The notes beneath the pieces were generated by a model. The model saw only the letters and a program-made list of their open reading frames with translations. It was not told where the DNA came from and did not search any database. A DNA stretch of 57,119 nt. It comes from Austwickia sp. TVS 96-490-7B (lineage in GTDB: Bacteria; Actinomycetota; Actinomycetes; Actinomycetales; Dermatophilaceae). Below are positions 43,657 to 53,400 of the stretch, piece by piece. The first letter of the stretch is position 1. Every line of letters starts with the position of its first letter. The DNA lies in assembly GCF_019331795.1 (NCBI RefSeq), contig NZ_JAHPZL010000020.1, forward strand, positions 1 to 57,119, written 5' to 3'. The position numbers and the translations under genes are program-made.

Positions 43657-44375
43657 GGTGTCTCCGTGGGGGGAACGATCAAGGTTGTGCCGGGATGGAT
43701 CAGATCGGGGTCGCCGACGAGATGGCGGTTCGCCGCGAGCCAGCGAGGCCATTCCTGGGCGACGCGGGCAGGTGTCGCCTGGTCACCTAAGGCGTCCTGA
43801 GCTAAGGACCAGAGGCAGTCACCTGGACGAACAACAACGGTGCGCGCTGTCTCGCCTGGGACAGCGGGGGCCGTCGCGCTAGGGGCGAGATGAGGATTCG
43901 GGCTCGCCCTATCTGGGTGCAGTGCCGGGTCGGGGAGGTCTGACGTGGTCAGGGTGGCGCTGATCGCGCCGCCCGCACGGTCCATAGGTGGGGTGAATGC
44001 CGGTGTCGCCTGTGCCACTGCAGGAGTCCAGGTGGCGCCAGTCAACACCAGGATCGCGCATCGGCGTAACACCTCAGGTGCGCAGGCGTCGGCCAGTCGC
44101 TGGCAGTGATGTCCGATCTGGCCGGGCAGTTGGGCTGCCGCACAGGCTACGACGGTGATGATCAGCCATCCCCCTAGTGCAGACAGCGTGACGGCACTGC
44201 ATAGTCGCAGCCAGCCTGTGGGGTCGAGCATCTCCCGCATGGCCCACAGCTGGAGGGCGTCCAGGGCGCCCCAGGCGGCGATGGTGCAGGTCAGGACGCT
44301 CAAGGTGACCCTGGCAGTGAGGGCGCCACCCCAGCGCGCCACCGGGCCGCCAGGCAATCGAATACTGTCTTCCAC
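43653..44375 (-). CDS. LysM domain membrane protein
   Basis: The protein has 240 residues. Two hydrophobic helices (VTLSVLTCTIAAWGALDAL and LSALGGWLIITVVACAAA, residues ~22-90) precede a Pro/Ala-rich linker and a C-terminal LysM domain (VVVRPGDCLWSLAQDALGD, then LIHPGTTLIVP) that binds peptidoglycan. It is the first gene of a pair with the Rv3235-like gene and is divergent from the hypothetical gene at 44561. Role in the wall is inferred. Confidence 0.82.
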   Translation of the reverse strand: MEDSIRLPGGPVARWGGALTARVTLSVLTCTIAAWGALDALQLWAMREMLDPTGWLRLCSAVTLSALGGWLIITVVACAAAQLPGQIGHHCQRLADACAPEVLRRCAILVLTGATWTPAVAQATPAFTPPMDRAGGAISATLTTSDLPDPALHPDRASPNPHLAPSATAPAVPGETARTVVVRPGDCLWSLAQDALGDQATPARVAQEWPRWLAANRHLVGDPDLIHPGTTLIVPPTETP

Positions 44376-44390
44376 TCCTCAAAGATAGCG

Positions 44391-44420
44391 TTTGATGCAG
44401 TTTGATGCGACTTGATAATG
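44391..44420. repeat. Three 10-bp direct repeats (TTTGATGC-type) in the divergent promoter region
   Basis: TTTGATGCAG, TTTGATGCGA and CTTGATAATG lie head to tail with a 10-bp period, just upstream of the LysM gene on the minus strand. The surrounding DNA (44380-44460) is AT-rich. The spacing of one helical turn suggests a cooperative protein-binding site. Confidence 0.55.
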
Positions 44421-44560
44421 AATGACCGAGCTAGATAGTAGTGAATCGCGTTGGATAACTGATGGGTAGATGGTGTGGCGACGGATCCCCATGCCAGGCA
44501 TCCTGGCCAGGAGGCACCGCACGACAATGCCGATCACCTCAACCAGCAGGGAGCATCGGG

Positions 44561-45106
44561 ATGCGATGGGATCGACTCTTCGAGGACCTTGACGCTCAAT
44601 GGGATGCTGACCAGCAGCGACAACGACACGCTGAGGTCGCTGACCGGACTCGACGGGAACGCGCGCTGATCACCCTGACCGACAGGCTCGCTGCGCAACA
44701 GGACCCGATAGAGATCCTGCTTCGCAGCGGACGTCGCCTCACCGGACGACTCGCCGACCTCGGATCCGATTTCGTCGTCATCGCTGACGGACCTCGCCGA
44801 CGACTCATCCCCACCAGCGCCATCGTCCAGTACGACGGGTTGACCGGGCAGGCTGCCGGTCCCAAACAGGTCCGCGCTATCCGCAGATACACCTGGGGTT
44901 ACGCCCTGCGAGCGCTCGCCCGCGACCGAGCCACGATCATGATTGACGACGCCGCTGGGCGCACCCTCACCGGCACTATCGACGCTGTCGGAGCTGACTT
45001 TGTCGACATCGTCGAACATCCTGCAGACGTGTCTGGCCGCCAGCGGGAGATCCGCGGCCGCAGGACCTTGCCCACTACCGCAGTGATGTGCCTCAGCACC
45101 ACCTAA
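44561..45106 (+). CDS. Conserved actinobacterial hypothetical protein
   Basis: The protein has 181 residues. MRWDRLFEDLDAQWDADQQ, then a charged helix (EVADRTRRERALITL) and two similar beta-rich modules (IEILLRSGRRLTGRLADLGSDFVVIAD and ATIMIDDAAGRTLTGTIDAVGADFVDIVEH), perhaps Sm-like folds. The start gives MRWDRLF, which I recall as the usual N-terminus of this family in actinobacteria next to SAF and excisionase-type genes. No function is known to me. Confidence 0.75.
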   Translation: MRWDRLFEDLDAQWDADQQRQRHAEVADRTRRERALITLTDRLAAQQDPIEILLRSGRRLTGRLADLGSDFVVIADGPRRRLIPTSAIVQYDGLTGQAAGPKQVRAIRRYTWGYALRALARDRATIMIDDAAGRTLTGTIDAVGADFVDIVEHPADVSGRQREIRGRRTLPTTAVMCLSTT

Positions 45107-45134
45107 CCCCGGACGGGGCAGGCCCCTGACCGGC

Positions 45135-45356
45135 TCAGGCCGGTGACTCCCGTTGCTCGCTCACCGCCGCAGCGCGCTGCTCGGCGTACTTCGCTGAAAT
45201 GAACTCCTCCAGCACGCTCGCCTCGACCCGCCACTGTCCACGACCACCGATTTGGATCGCCGGCAACTCTCCCGTCCGGACCAATGCATAGCCCTGAGCG
45301 GACGAGATCGCCAAGATCTCGCACACCTCAGACAAAGGGAGAAAACGACGCGACAT
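45135..45356 (-). CDS. Helix-turn-helix excisionase-family DNA-binding protein
   Basis: The protein has 73 residues. MSRRFLPLSEVCEILAISSAQGYALVRTGELPAIQIGGRGQWRVEASVLEEFI is the winged MerR-like domain of BldC/excisionase proteins. Such proteins bind direct repeats. AAAGGGAG lies upstream of ATG 45356 on the minus strand (45336-45343 is inside the gene, so the site is 45357 onward and weak). It may regulate the adjacent SAF/CpaE-like genes, but this is inference. Confidence 0.82.
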   Translation of the reverse strand: MSRRFLPLSEVCEILAISSAQGYALVRTGELPAIQIGGRGQWRVEASVLEEFISAKYAEQRAAAVSEQRESPA

Positions 45357-45422
45357 GAACACTCCGGACGACGACGAACCATCACTGTTCCCTCGGAACG
45401 ATCGTCCCGATAGGCCTTCCCG

Positions 45423-45623
45423 ATGTCTACCACATCGGCAGCCCACCGCCATTCCTGCTCACCTAGACCCAGCACGTCACGAGCTCGGTGGTATCTCAGC
45501 GACTGGGAGCGAGACCTCCTGGATGCCATCATGGACGGACGTATGACGGGCGCACACCCCTGGGGAGGGACGCGCCACCGCTCACCATGCCGCGACAGCG
45601 GCGTCACAGGGGGAAACAGATGA
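45423..45623 (+). CDS. Small ORF coupled to the SAF-domain gene
   Basis: A 66-residue ORF that ends in an ATGA overlap with the start of the SAF gene. Its middle, RWYLSDWERDLLDAIMDGRMTG, is amphipathic and reads like protein, while the ends are Ser/Arg-rich and less convincing. No Shine-Dalgarno is obvious at ATG 45423. I do not recognise a family. Confidence 0.4.
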   Translation: MSTTSAAHRHSCSPRPSTSRARWYLSDWERDLLDAIMDGRMTGAHPWGGTRHRSPCRDSGVTGGNR

Positions 45624-46279
45624 CCACGACAGCCGTACCCGCACGTCGCCTGCGCCGACCTGGCTGGCGTGACGGACGACTCCTCATCGGGGTGATTCTG
45701 GTCCTGACTTCCATTGCCCTGGGCGCACGGATCGTTGCTGCCGCCGACCACACCGTGCCCGTGTACGCCGCCTCTGCTGCGCTCGTTCCTGGCGACAAAA
45801 TCACCGCCGACCGGCTGACCCGCATCAATGTCGCGCTTGGCGCGCACACCGACACCTACCTGCGAGCCGACCAGCCCCTGCCGGAAGGCGGCGTCATCGT
45901 TCGTGAAGTCCGCCCCGGCGAGCTCCTCCCCGCTGCCGCCGTCGTCCACGCCGACCAGGCCTCGAGAGCCCCGATCGTGGTGCCCATCACCAGCGACTCA
46001 GCTCGCGTGCTGACCACTGGATCAGTCGTCGATGTCTGGGTCAACGAACGGCTCGGTCGCGCCGGGAGCACCGACTATGGCAGCCCCCAACGCCTCGTCA
46101 CCGCAGCCCCGGTCGGAAAAGTCCCCGACCGTGACGAAAGCCGCCTCACCGGGACCGGGACCACCGGCATTCAAATCCACGTCCCACATCACGACGTCGA
46201 GAAGCTCATCGCAGCCATGGACCAGGGCGCCAAAATCACCCTCGTTCCCGCAGCCGGATCCGCCCAACGGGACCGCTGA
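45620..46279 (+). CDS. SAF domain protein (CpaB/RcpC-like)
   Basis: The protein has 219 residues. One membrane helix (LLIGVILVLTSIALGARIV, residues ~21-40) precedes an SAF domain (VYAASAALVPGDKITADRLTRINVAL), then a region with VVDVWVNERLG. SAF proteins of this type are pilus-assembly CpaB-like in Tad systems, but no other Tad genes are close. AGGGGG lies 6 nt before the ATG. The stop overlaps the next start by one base. Confidence 0.82.
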   Translation: MTTTAVPARRLRRPGWRDGRLLIGVILVLTSIALGARIVAAADHTVPVYAASAALVPGDKITADRLTRINVALGAHTDTYLRADQPLPEGGVIVREVRPGELLPAAAVVHADQASRAPIVVPITSDSARVLTTGSVVDVWVNERLGRAGSTDYGSPQRLVTAAPVGKVPDRDESRLTGTGTTGIQIHVPHHDVEKLIAAMDQGAKITLVPAAGSAQRDR

Positions 46280-47646
46280 TGGCACGCACCCTCCTGATGG
46301 GCGTCCCCGACAACTTCGAGACTGCCCTCGTCGACATCATCACCGGCTGCCGCGAGCTCGAACTTGTCCGACGCTGCGCTGATCTCCCCGAATTATTATC
46401 CGCAGCGGCCGCAGGTCTCGGCCGGTGCGCCCTGGTCAGCACCGGACTGACCGGCCTGGACCGTACCGCCATTGCCGACCTCACCCGCTCCGGGCTAGAC
46501 GTCATCGGCGTCAGCAGGCCCGGAGTCGACGCTGACGAACGACTCCTCCGCAGCCTCGGACTGACCCGAGTGATTGCCGCGGACAGCGAGCCCGCTGACA
46601 TCATCGCAGCGCTCACCGACCGCCCAGACCCCCAGCTCACACGACTCCAGGCCCACTGGGCCGACGACATCGACTCCGACGTCGAGACCACTCCAGCCGG
46701 AAGCACATCCATCGAGGTGGTCCCATCGGACCCCGCTATCCTGACTGCCACCCATGACACTTTGATCGACCTCCCGACGCCAGAGACCACTACCCCCGAC
46801 GACCCCCAGTCGGGGATCATCGTCGCAGTGTGGGGCCCCGCCGGATCCCCCGGACGAAGCAGCATTGCGCTGACCCTCGCTGCTGAAGCAGCACGTCTCG
46901 GTGTCGACACACTCTTGATCGACGCTGACCCCTACGGCGGTACCCAGGCGCAAGCCTTGTCCGTCCTCGACGAAGCCCCCGGCCTTGCCGGTGCTGTCCG
47001 CAGCGCGGACCACGGCGACCTCGACGTCACAGGTCTACGCGCCCGCACCCTCACCATCGCATCACACCTGAGTCTGCTCACCGGGATTCCCCGCGCAGAC
47101 CGATGGCCTGAACTCCGCGCCGACCCGCTCGACACTGTCCTGCGACTTTCTCGTCAGATCGCTGACCTGGTCGTTCTCGACTGCGGCTTCTCCGTCGAAG
47201 ACGACGAAGAACTCAGCTACGACACCACAGCCCCCCAACGTAATGCCGCGACCTTGACCGGCATCGCTGCCGCCGACCACCTCATCGTCGTGGGGGGAGC
47301 CGAACCGACCGGCTTGCAACGACTGGTGCGAGGACTCCAAGAACTCGGCACCATCCGTACTCCCGCTCGACGTACCGTCCTGGTCAACCGAGTCCGCACG
47401 TCCGCAGTCGGCCCCCACCCCGAAGCGGAGATCAGCGCCGTCCTTGCCCGGTTTGCAGGGGTCAACGACGTCCACTATGTTCCGGACGACCGAGACGCCT
47501 TCGACCTGGCAGCCCTGCATGGACGCACCCTCGCCGAGATCGCCTCACACTCCCCGGTCCGACCCGCTGTGGTGGCGCTCGCCGCGCAGATCCTGGATCG
47601 ACCCGAATGGGTGACCCCGGCAGGACGTCGCCGCCGCTGGCGCTGA
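46279..47646 (+). CDS. CpaE/MinD-like P-loop ATPase
   Basis: The protein has 455 residues. An N-terminal receiver-like region (residues ~1-130) is followed by a deviant Walker A (WGPAGSPGRSSIALTLA), TLLIDADPYGGTQA (Walker A' partner) and LVVLDCGF (Walker B). CpaE proteins localise Tad pili; in many actinobacteria this pair (SAF plus CpaE-like) stands alone with an unknown role. The lysine of the classic KGGxGKT is replaced by Arg. The gene is coupled to the SAF gene (TGATG). Confidence 0.82.
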   Translation: MARTLLMGVPDNFETALVDIITGCRELELVRRCADLPELLSAAAAGLGRCALVSTGLTGLDRTAIADLTRSGLDVIGVSRPGVDADERLLRSLGLTRVIAADSEPADIIAALTDRPDPQLTRLQAHWADDIDSDVETTPAGSTSIEVVPSDPAILTATHDTLIDLPTPETTTPDDPQSGIIVAVWGPAGSPGRSSIALTLAAEAARLGVDTLLIDADPYGGTQAQALSVLDEAPGLAGAVRSADHGDLDVTGLRARTLTIASHLSLLTGIPRADRWPELRADPLDTVLRLSRQIADLVVLDCGFSVEDDEELSYDTTAPQRNAATLTGIAAADHLIVVGGAEPTGLQRLVRGLQELGTIRTPARRTVLVNRVRTSAVGPHPEAEISAVLARFAGVNDVHYVPDDRDAFDLAALHGRTLAEIASHSPVRPAVVALAAQILDRPEWVTPAGRRRRWR

Positions 47647-47745
47647 TGATCGCAGCGAAGCTCAGCGAGCTGGTGACACTTCTCAGGTGATGGGGGTCAC
47701 GTGCGCGTGGCGTCTCGCATCTCGAAGGTATGTGACCATGGGGGC

Positions 47746-49623
47746 GTGGCCGATCACCTGGGCCCGCTGGGCGCCTCATTCCTTTATTTGGAAGACTCCA
47801 CGACGGTCATGCACGTGGGGTCGATTTTCGTGCTTGACCCGGGACCAGATGGCCTGGACGAAGAACGACTGACCGATCTCATCCGGACCAGAGTGGACAG
47901 CCTGCCCCGGTACCGCCAGAAGGTGCGACATCTCCCGGGGCGGCTCGCAGCTCCGGTCTGGGTCGATGCGGCCGACTTCGATCTGAGTTACCACCTGCGT
48001 CGATCAGCGTTACCTCGCCCTGGGACCCCCCAGCAGCTGGAAGAGTTCGTCGCTCGGATCCTGTCCCGCCCGTTAGATCGGGCTCACCCCCTGTGGGAGT
48101 TGTACGTCGTGGAGGGTGTGCAGGGCGGCCGAGTGGCGGTGGTCGCCAAGATTCACCAGGCACTGGTTGATGGCGGTGACGCTGTGGATCTCACTCAGGT
48201 TCTCCTCGATGAAGATCCATCGGCCCGCCCGCTGCCGGTGCCCGAGCCCGTGCCGATTCGCGAACCCACTGATCTGGAACTGGTGATGGGTGTCGCCGCT
48301 CAAACGGTGACCAGTCCTGGCCGGTGGGTAGGCCTGGTCACCGGAGGGATGTCAGATATCTGCGCGATCACAGACCGGGTGCTCGGGCGTACCCGGTCAG
48401 TGGCAGCCGCCGTGGCACGCACCGCCACTGATCCCGCCCCACCAAGCCCGTTGAATGCGCGGATAGGGGCCTCCCGCAGGGTGGGTCTCACCACGATTCA
48501 GCTCGACCGGTTCCGGCGCATCCGCGATCAATACCATCAGGTGCACGGTGCCCGAGAGGGCAGTGTTACTGACGTGGTACTCACCGTCATCACCGGTGCT
48601 TTGCGGTCATGGCTGCAAGCTCGTGGCGAACCGGTGCATGCCGCGGCACGGGTGCGGGCGTTGGTGCCGGTCGCCACTCCAGAGGGAGCGCACGGCGGAA
48701 GATCGACCGTACGGGCATGTTTCGTGGATTTGCCTGTCGGGGAAGCCAACCCGATGATGCGCCTAGAACAGGTAGCTTTTCAGATGCGCCGCCAGATCCA
48801 GGATGCCCGCACCGTGGGAGCCCGCGATCTTGCCGGCCTGGCCGGGTTTGCGCCGACGACGTTGCACCACCTGGGGGCGCATCTGGGCAATGCCGCATCA
48901 CGCCATATCTTCAATCTGATCGTCACCAATGTCCCCGGACCGCAATATCCGCTGTGGCTGGCTGGCGCGAAAGTCGAGGTCAGTTACCCCATTATCCCGT
49001 TGGCTGCTGGGCAGGGATTGTCGATCGGGTTGACGTCGTACGACGGTCAGGTGGGGATCGGACTCAATGGTGACCGTTCCACCTTGAGTGATGTGGACCG
49101 GTTCCCGGCGTACCTGCTGGATGCCCTCACCGAACTGGCTGAGGCATTGGTGGGGGAAGCGGTGAGGCGAGAATGGTCGCCGAGACCTAGGGAAAGGCGG
49201 ACGACGATGACACGGGTCTTTGTCGCGGTGGGACAGGACGGGCTGCTCGCTCTGTCCGGGAACGGACGGTTGGATGGGGCGTCGGTCCGAGCGGCCGCGG
49301 TCACTGAAGCGGTGCGGGCCGCCTTCCCCGAGGACGACGAGGAGGAGCTGGAGTACGACGCGATGCTGGTCGCGGCACAGCTGTGCGAGGAGCGCTGGCC
49401 GCAGGGGCGGGTTGTGGTCGCGGCGGTGGAAATTCCTGACTCTCAGGTGAGGATGGTGACGCCGGGGGAGGGCATTGACGGTTACGAGGTGCACCTTGAC
49501 GGAGAGGTCACAGCTACTCATCTGATTGCGTTGCACGCCGCCGAACGGGACGCAGACCCTGAGGATGAACTGCTCTGGTACGACGCGACCGAGCTGACTC
49601 ATCTGGCCGCCGGAGAACTCTGA
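47746..49623 (+). CDS. WS/DGAT-family acyltransferase-like protein fused to a DUF6912-like domain
   Basis: The protein has 625 residues. Residues ~1-480 match wax ester synthase/diacylglycerol acyltransferases (GPLGASFLYLEDSTTVMHVG; LSRPLDRAHPLWELYVVEG; NVPGPQYPLWLAGA). The HHxxxDG motif reads HQALVDG (His137, Gln138), so the second histidine, thought to be catalytic, is missing. From ATG 49207 the frame carries a domain like Rv3231c/DUF6912 (RVFVAVGQDGLLALSGNGRL... ELLWYDATEL). An AAAGGCGG 6 nt before that ATG means it may also be made separately. GTG 47746 is chosen by family length; GTG 47701 is possible. Confidence 0.78.
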   Translation: MADHLGPLGASFLYLEDSTTVMHVGSIFVLDPGPDGLDEERLTDLIRTRVDSLPRYRQKVRHLPGRLAAPVWVDAADFDLSYHLRRSALPRPGTPQQLEEFVARILSRPLDRAHPLWELYVVEGVQGGRVAVVAKIHQALVDGGDAVDLTQVLLDEDPSARPLPVPEPVPIREPTDLELVMGVAAQTVTSPGRWVGLVTGGMSDICAITDRVLGRTRSVAAAVARTATDPAPPSPLNARIGASRRVGLTTIQLDRFRRIRDQYHQVHGAREGSVTDVVLTVITGALRSWLQARGEPVHAAARVRALVPVATPEGAHGGRSTVRACFVDLPVGEANPMMRLEQVAFQMRRQIQDARTVGARDLAGLAGFAPTTLHHLGAHLGNAASRHIFNLIVTNVPGPQYPLWLAGAKVEVSYPIIPLAAGQGLSIGLTSYDGQVGIGLNGDRSTLSDVDRFPAYLLDALTELAEALVGEAVRREWSPRPRERRTTMTRVFVAVGQDGLLALSGNGRLDGASVRAAAVTEAVRAAFPEDDEEELEYDAMLVAAQLCEERWPQGRVVVAAVEIPDSQVRMVTPGEGIDGYEVHLDGEVTATHLIALHAAERDADPEDELLWYDATELTHLAAGEL

Positions 49624-49650
49624 TCCACAGGGCCCCGTCGCCAGGCGCAG

Positions 49651-49992
49651 TCATCGCGGCAGACGCGCCACGAGTGCCGCGCACCTGTCACGCAACTGGC
49701 GGCGAGCTCGGCCAGCCCTGGCCCGAGCGGCATACCGTGCCGGATCGTCAGGTGCACCCTGATGGTCCCGGCGGGCGCCGTCGATCTCGTCGGCATACTG
49801 CACGAGAAGGGCAGCGAGTTCCCTGGCAGCAGCGCTGACCTCCTCAACTGGACTCCCCAGTGATGTCGACAACCGCGCGGCTTCCATCCCTAGCGTCGCG
49901 GCCACCGCCCGGCAGGACATCGGGTCACCCGTAAGCCGGGGTACCGCTGCCGGATCGACCCGGTGAGTGGCTGATGACCGGTCAGTGCTCAC
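49651..49992 (-). CDS. Small hypothetical protein, coupled to the gene upstream
   Basis: The protein has 113 residues and is mostly helical and Arg/Ala-rich (EVSAAARELAALLVQYADEIDGARRDH). Its GTG start overlaps the stop of the preceding small gene as GTGA, which supports both being real. I do not recognise a family. The frame is open upstream to 50181, but that part overlaps the neighbour. Confidence 0.6.
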   Translation of the reverse strand: MSTDRSSATHRVDPAAVPRLTGDPMSCRAVAATLGMEAARLSTSLGSPVEEVSAAARELAALLVQYADEIDGARRDHQGAPDDPARYAARARAGRARRQLRDRCAALVARLPR

Positions 49993-50234
49993 GAGGAGGT
50001 CCCGGTGGCTGCCCGCACCGACCGGCACAGCGCATCGAGCACATCGCGGACCGCACGTTGGTCCTCGAAACTGCCCACATCCGGTGTCAGATCCTGAAGG
50101 ATCGTGCACCAGCGATCCGCCGCCGACCATCGACACCACTCGTCCTCGACCGCGTCGCCTCCCAATGCGCCGCACCGCCACGGATCAGGGGGCGACGACT
50201 CGGATGAGGTGATCGGTTCCCAGGGCTTGTTCAC
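49989..50234 (-). CDS. Small hypothetical protein
   Basis: The protein has 81 residues. It begins with Pro/Ser-rich residues, then a helical part (WSAADRWCTILQDLTPDVGSFEDQRAVRDVLDALCRSVRAAT). Overlap of 4 nt with the next gene and placement in a tight pair favour a genuine gene. It is divergent from the glutamate dehydrogenase gene. Function unknown. Confidence 0.6.
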   Translation of the reverse strand: MNKPWEPITSSESSPPDPWRCGALGGDAVEDEWCRWSAADRWCTILQDLTPDVGSFEDQRAVRDVLDALCRSVRAATGTSS

Positions 50235-50429
50235 CCCGTCAGCCTAGGTCGTCTCACCGCGGCACGAGGGAGCAGCTGCTGGTCCCTGTGGACTATCACG
50301 AACTAGTCCCTCCGAGGGAAATCGGTTGTCGCCCCACCCAGAATCCACGCCTAGGAGCTGTCACCCTCGATAACCTGAAAAAGCCCAGCACATCGGTGTG
50401 TGCCACGAACCTGCGAAGGTGAAGTCGTC

Positions 50430-53400
50430 ATGATCGCGACGTTGGAAGAGTCTCGGCATCAGTCCTTGCACAGCGCAGCCCAGCTGGCCGGTCGAGGAGG
50501 TGGTGAGCCTATCGAGCGCCTGCTCACTAGGTACTACCGCCATGTCGTGACCGAGGACATCCTCGCGCGGCGTCCCGAGGACCTGCTGGGCGCAGCGCTG
50601 TCTCATCGAGCCTTAGCTGTGGAACGGCCCGTGGGGACCGTCAATGTCCACGTGTTCACCCCCACGGTGGAACAAGAAGGATGGACCACCGGTCACACCG
50701 TCATCGAAATCGTCACCGACGACATGCCCTTCCTCGTCGATTCCGTTTCGTCGTATCTGGCCCGCCACCACCGGTCGGTGCATCACCTGGTGCACCCTCA
50801 ACTCGTGGTACGACGAGATGCAGCCGGGAACCTGCAGGATGTCCTCGACTTGGACCCGCAGGAAGCCCCAGATGATTTCGGGGTGGGTGTCGAGTCATGG
50901 ATGCACCTGCAAATTGACCGGGAGAGCGACGCTACGGCCCGTGAAGAACTGACTGCTGGTCTCCAACACATCCTCAGCGACGTTCGGGTTGCCGTGGAGG
51001 ACTGGCCGAAGATGACCGACCGCGCCCGGGTTATCGCTCAGGAGTTGGTCGACGCGCCACCGGTTGGTGCGGACCTTCCCGAGAGCACAGAGGCAGCAGA
51101 CCTGCTGCGCTGGTTGGCCGACGGACAGTTCACCTTCTTGGGATACCGGGAATACACCCTCGACGAGAACCAGACCGACGGGCACGACCAGCTGGTCCCC
51201 GTGCACGGCACCGGACTGGGCCTGATGCGCTATGACTCCGAGTCACCCGCTGCTGCCCACCTGAACCGACTGTCTGGTGCTGCTGCGGCCAAAGCCCGTG
51301 AACCCGAAATCCTCGTGGTAACCAAAGCCAACACGGTGTCCACGGTGCACCGCCCGGTCTACCTGGACTACGTAGGCATCAAAAGCTTCGACGACACCGG
51401 TCGGGTGGTGGGGGAACGCCGTTTCGTGGGTTTGTTCACCGGCGGGGCTTACACCCATTCGGTCACACGTATTCCGTATGTGGCCCAGAAGGTCCGCCGG
51501 ATCATTGCCTCTAGCGGGTTTGCTCCGGAGAGCCACCTGGCCAAGGATCTGCTAGGCGTGTTGGAAAACTATCCGCGCGACGAATTGTTCCAATCCGATG
51601 TCAGTGATCTCGCCGAGATCGCGACGTCCGTGGTGCATCTGCGAGAACGCCGTCAACCGCGGCTCTTCTTGCGTAAGGATGACTACGGCCGATTCATGAG
51701 CTGTTTGGTCTACATCCCCCGCGACAGGTACAACACCACCGTCCGCCTACGCCTAGAAGCACTGCTCCGCAAAGCATTCCGTGGAGAATCCGTCGAATTC
51801 ACCACTTTGGTGTCCGAGTCGGTCTTGGCGCGGTTGCACTTCGTCGTACGGGTCGCTCCCGGATCGGAACTCCCGGACGTTAACGTCGATGATCTGCAAC
51901 GGCAGGTCCGCGATGCCACCCGCACCTGGGAAGAGGACCTTTCCGAAGGTGCGCGCAGCGAGTACGGCGAAGAGACAGCCTCCCGGTTGTTGTCCCGGTG
52001 GAGTTCCGCCTTCCCCGAGGCGTATAAGGAAGACTTCCAGGCACGGGTCGCCGTTGCTGACCTGCGCCATGTCGAAGACCTGCGTGATCCAGGCGAGCTC
52101 CGATTGAATCTCTACCACGCGCCCGGGGCGCCAGCGGAGGAACGGCGATTGAAGCTCTACCGCCGGGGACCGCTGTCGTTGACCGAGTTGCTGCCCATCT
52201 TCACGGACATGGGTTTGGAGGTCACCGACGAGCGTCCGTACGCGCTGGAAGGTGCCGACGGAACGCTCGTGCACATTTACGACTTCGGGTTGCGGGCGTC
52301 TAGCCCGCAGGTGTGGTCGGTGGGGGCTGATGGCGCCCGGCAACGTTTCCAGGAGGCTTTCCAAGCCGTCTGGTCGGGCCACGCTGAAAGTGATGGGTTC
52401 AATGCCCTCGTCCTTTCTGCCGGTGTGGATTGGCGTCAGGTCGTCATTCTCCGGGCGGTCGCGAAGTACCAACGCCAAGCAGGTACGCCGTTCACTCAGT
52501 CCTTCATCGAGGGCACTCTCACCGCACACGCGACAATCGCCCGGCTGCTGGTCGAACTGTTTGGGGCCCGGTTTGATCCGGATCAGTACGACGAATCTGA
52601 GGTGGAGGAACGGGACGCCGCCCAAGAAGCGATCACTGAGCGGATCATGTCTGCCTTGGACGAGGTGGCCAGTCTTGACCAGGACAGGATTCTGCGGACC
52701 TTCCTCGGAGTCATCCAGGCGACATTGCGGACGAACTATTACCAGCAACCTCGCGCCGGTAGCGATGGTGTCGTTCCCGAGGTGAAGCCCACGGTCTGTT
52801 TCAAACTGGATCCGAAAGCGGTGCCCGGTCTGCCCGCGCCGCGCCCGATGTTCGAAATCTGGGTCTACAGTCCTCGCGTCGAAGGGGTACACCTGCGATT
52901 CGGCAAAGTCGCCCGCGGTGGTTTGCGGTGGAGCGACCGGCGGGAAGATTTCCGCACCGAGATCCTGGGGCTCGTCAAGGCGCAAATGGTGAAGAACGCC
53001 GTGATTGTGCCGACCGGCAGCAAGGGCGGTTTTTTCGCCAAACAGCTGCCAGACCCCTCGGTCGACCGGGATGCTTGGCTCGCTGAAGGTATCGCGTCGT
53101 ACCAGTTGTTTATTTCATCGCTGCTGGATGTCACCGATAACCGTGTTGGTGGGCAGATCATCCCGCCGGAGCGGGTGGTGCGACATGACCCCGATGACCC
53201 TTACCTCGTGGTCGCTGCGGACAAGGGCACCGCGAAGTTCTCTGATATCGCTAATGGTGTCGCCCAGAGCTATGGCTTCTGGCTAGATGATGCGTTTGCG
53301 TCCGGCGGGTCGGCAGGCTATGACCACAAAGGCATGGGCATCACGGCACGAGGCGCCTGGGAGTCGGTGAAGCGGCATTTCCGGGAGATGGGCATCGACT

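Noticed and set aside
45355-45546. 63-codon ORF starting at the end of the excisionase gene
   Set aside because: It overlaps the excisionase start on the opposite strand and has low-complexity Pro/Arg content with no binding site.
51753-52985. 410-codon antisense frame inside the glutamate dehydrogenase gene
   Set aside because: The plus-strand protein matches its family along the whole length; the antisense product has no recognisable motif or start signal.
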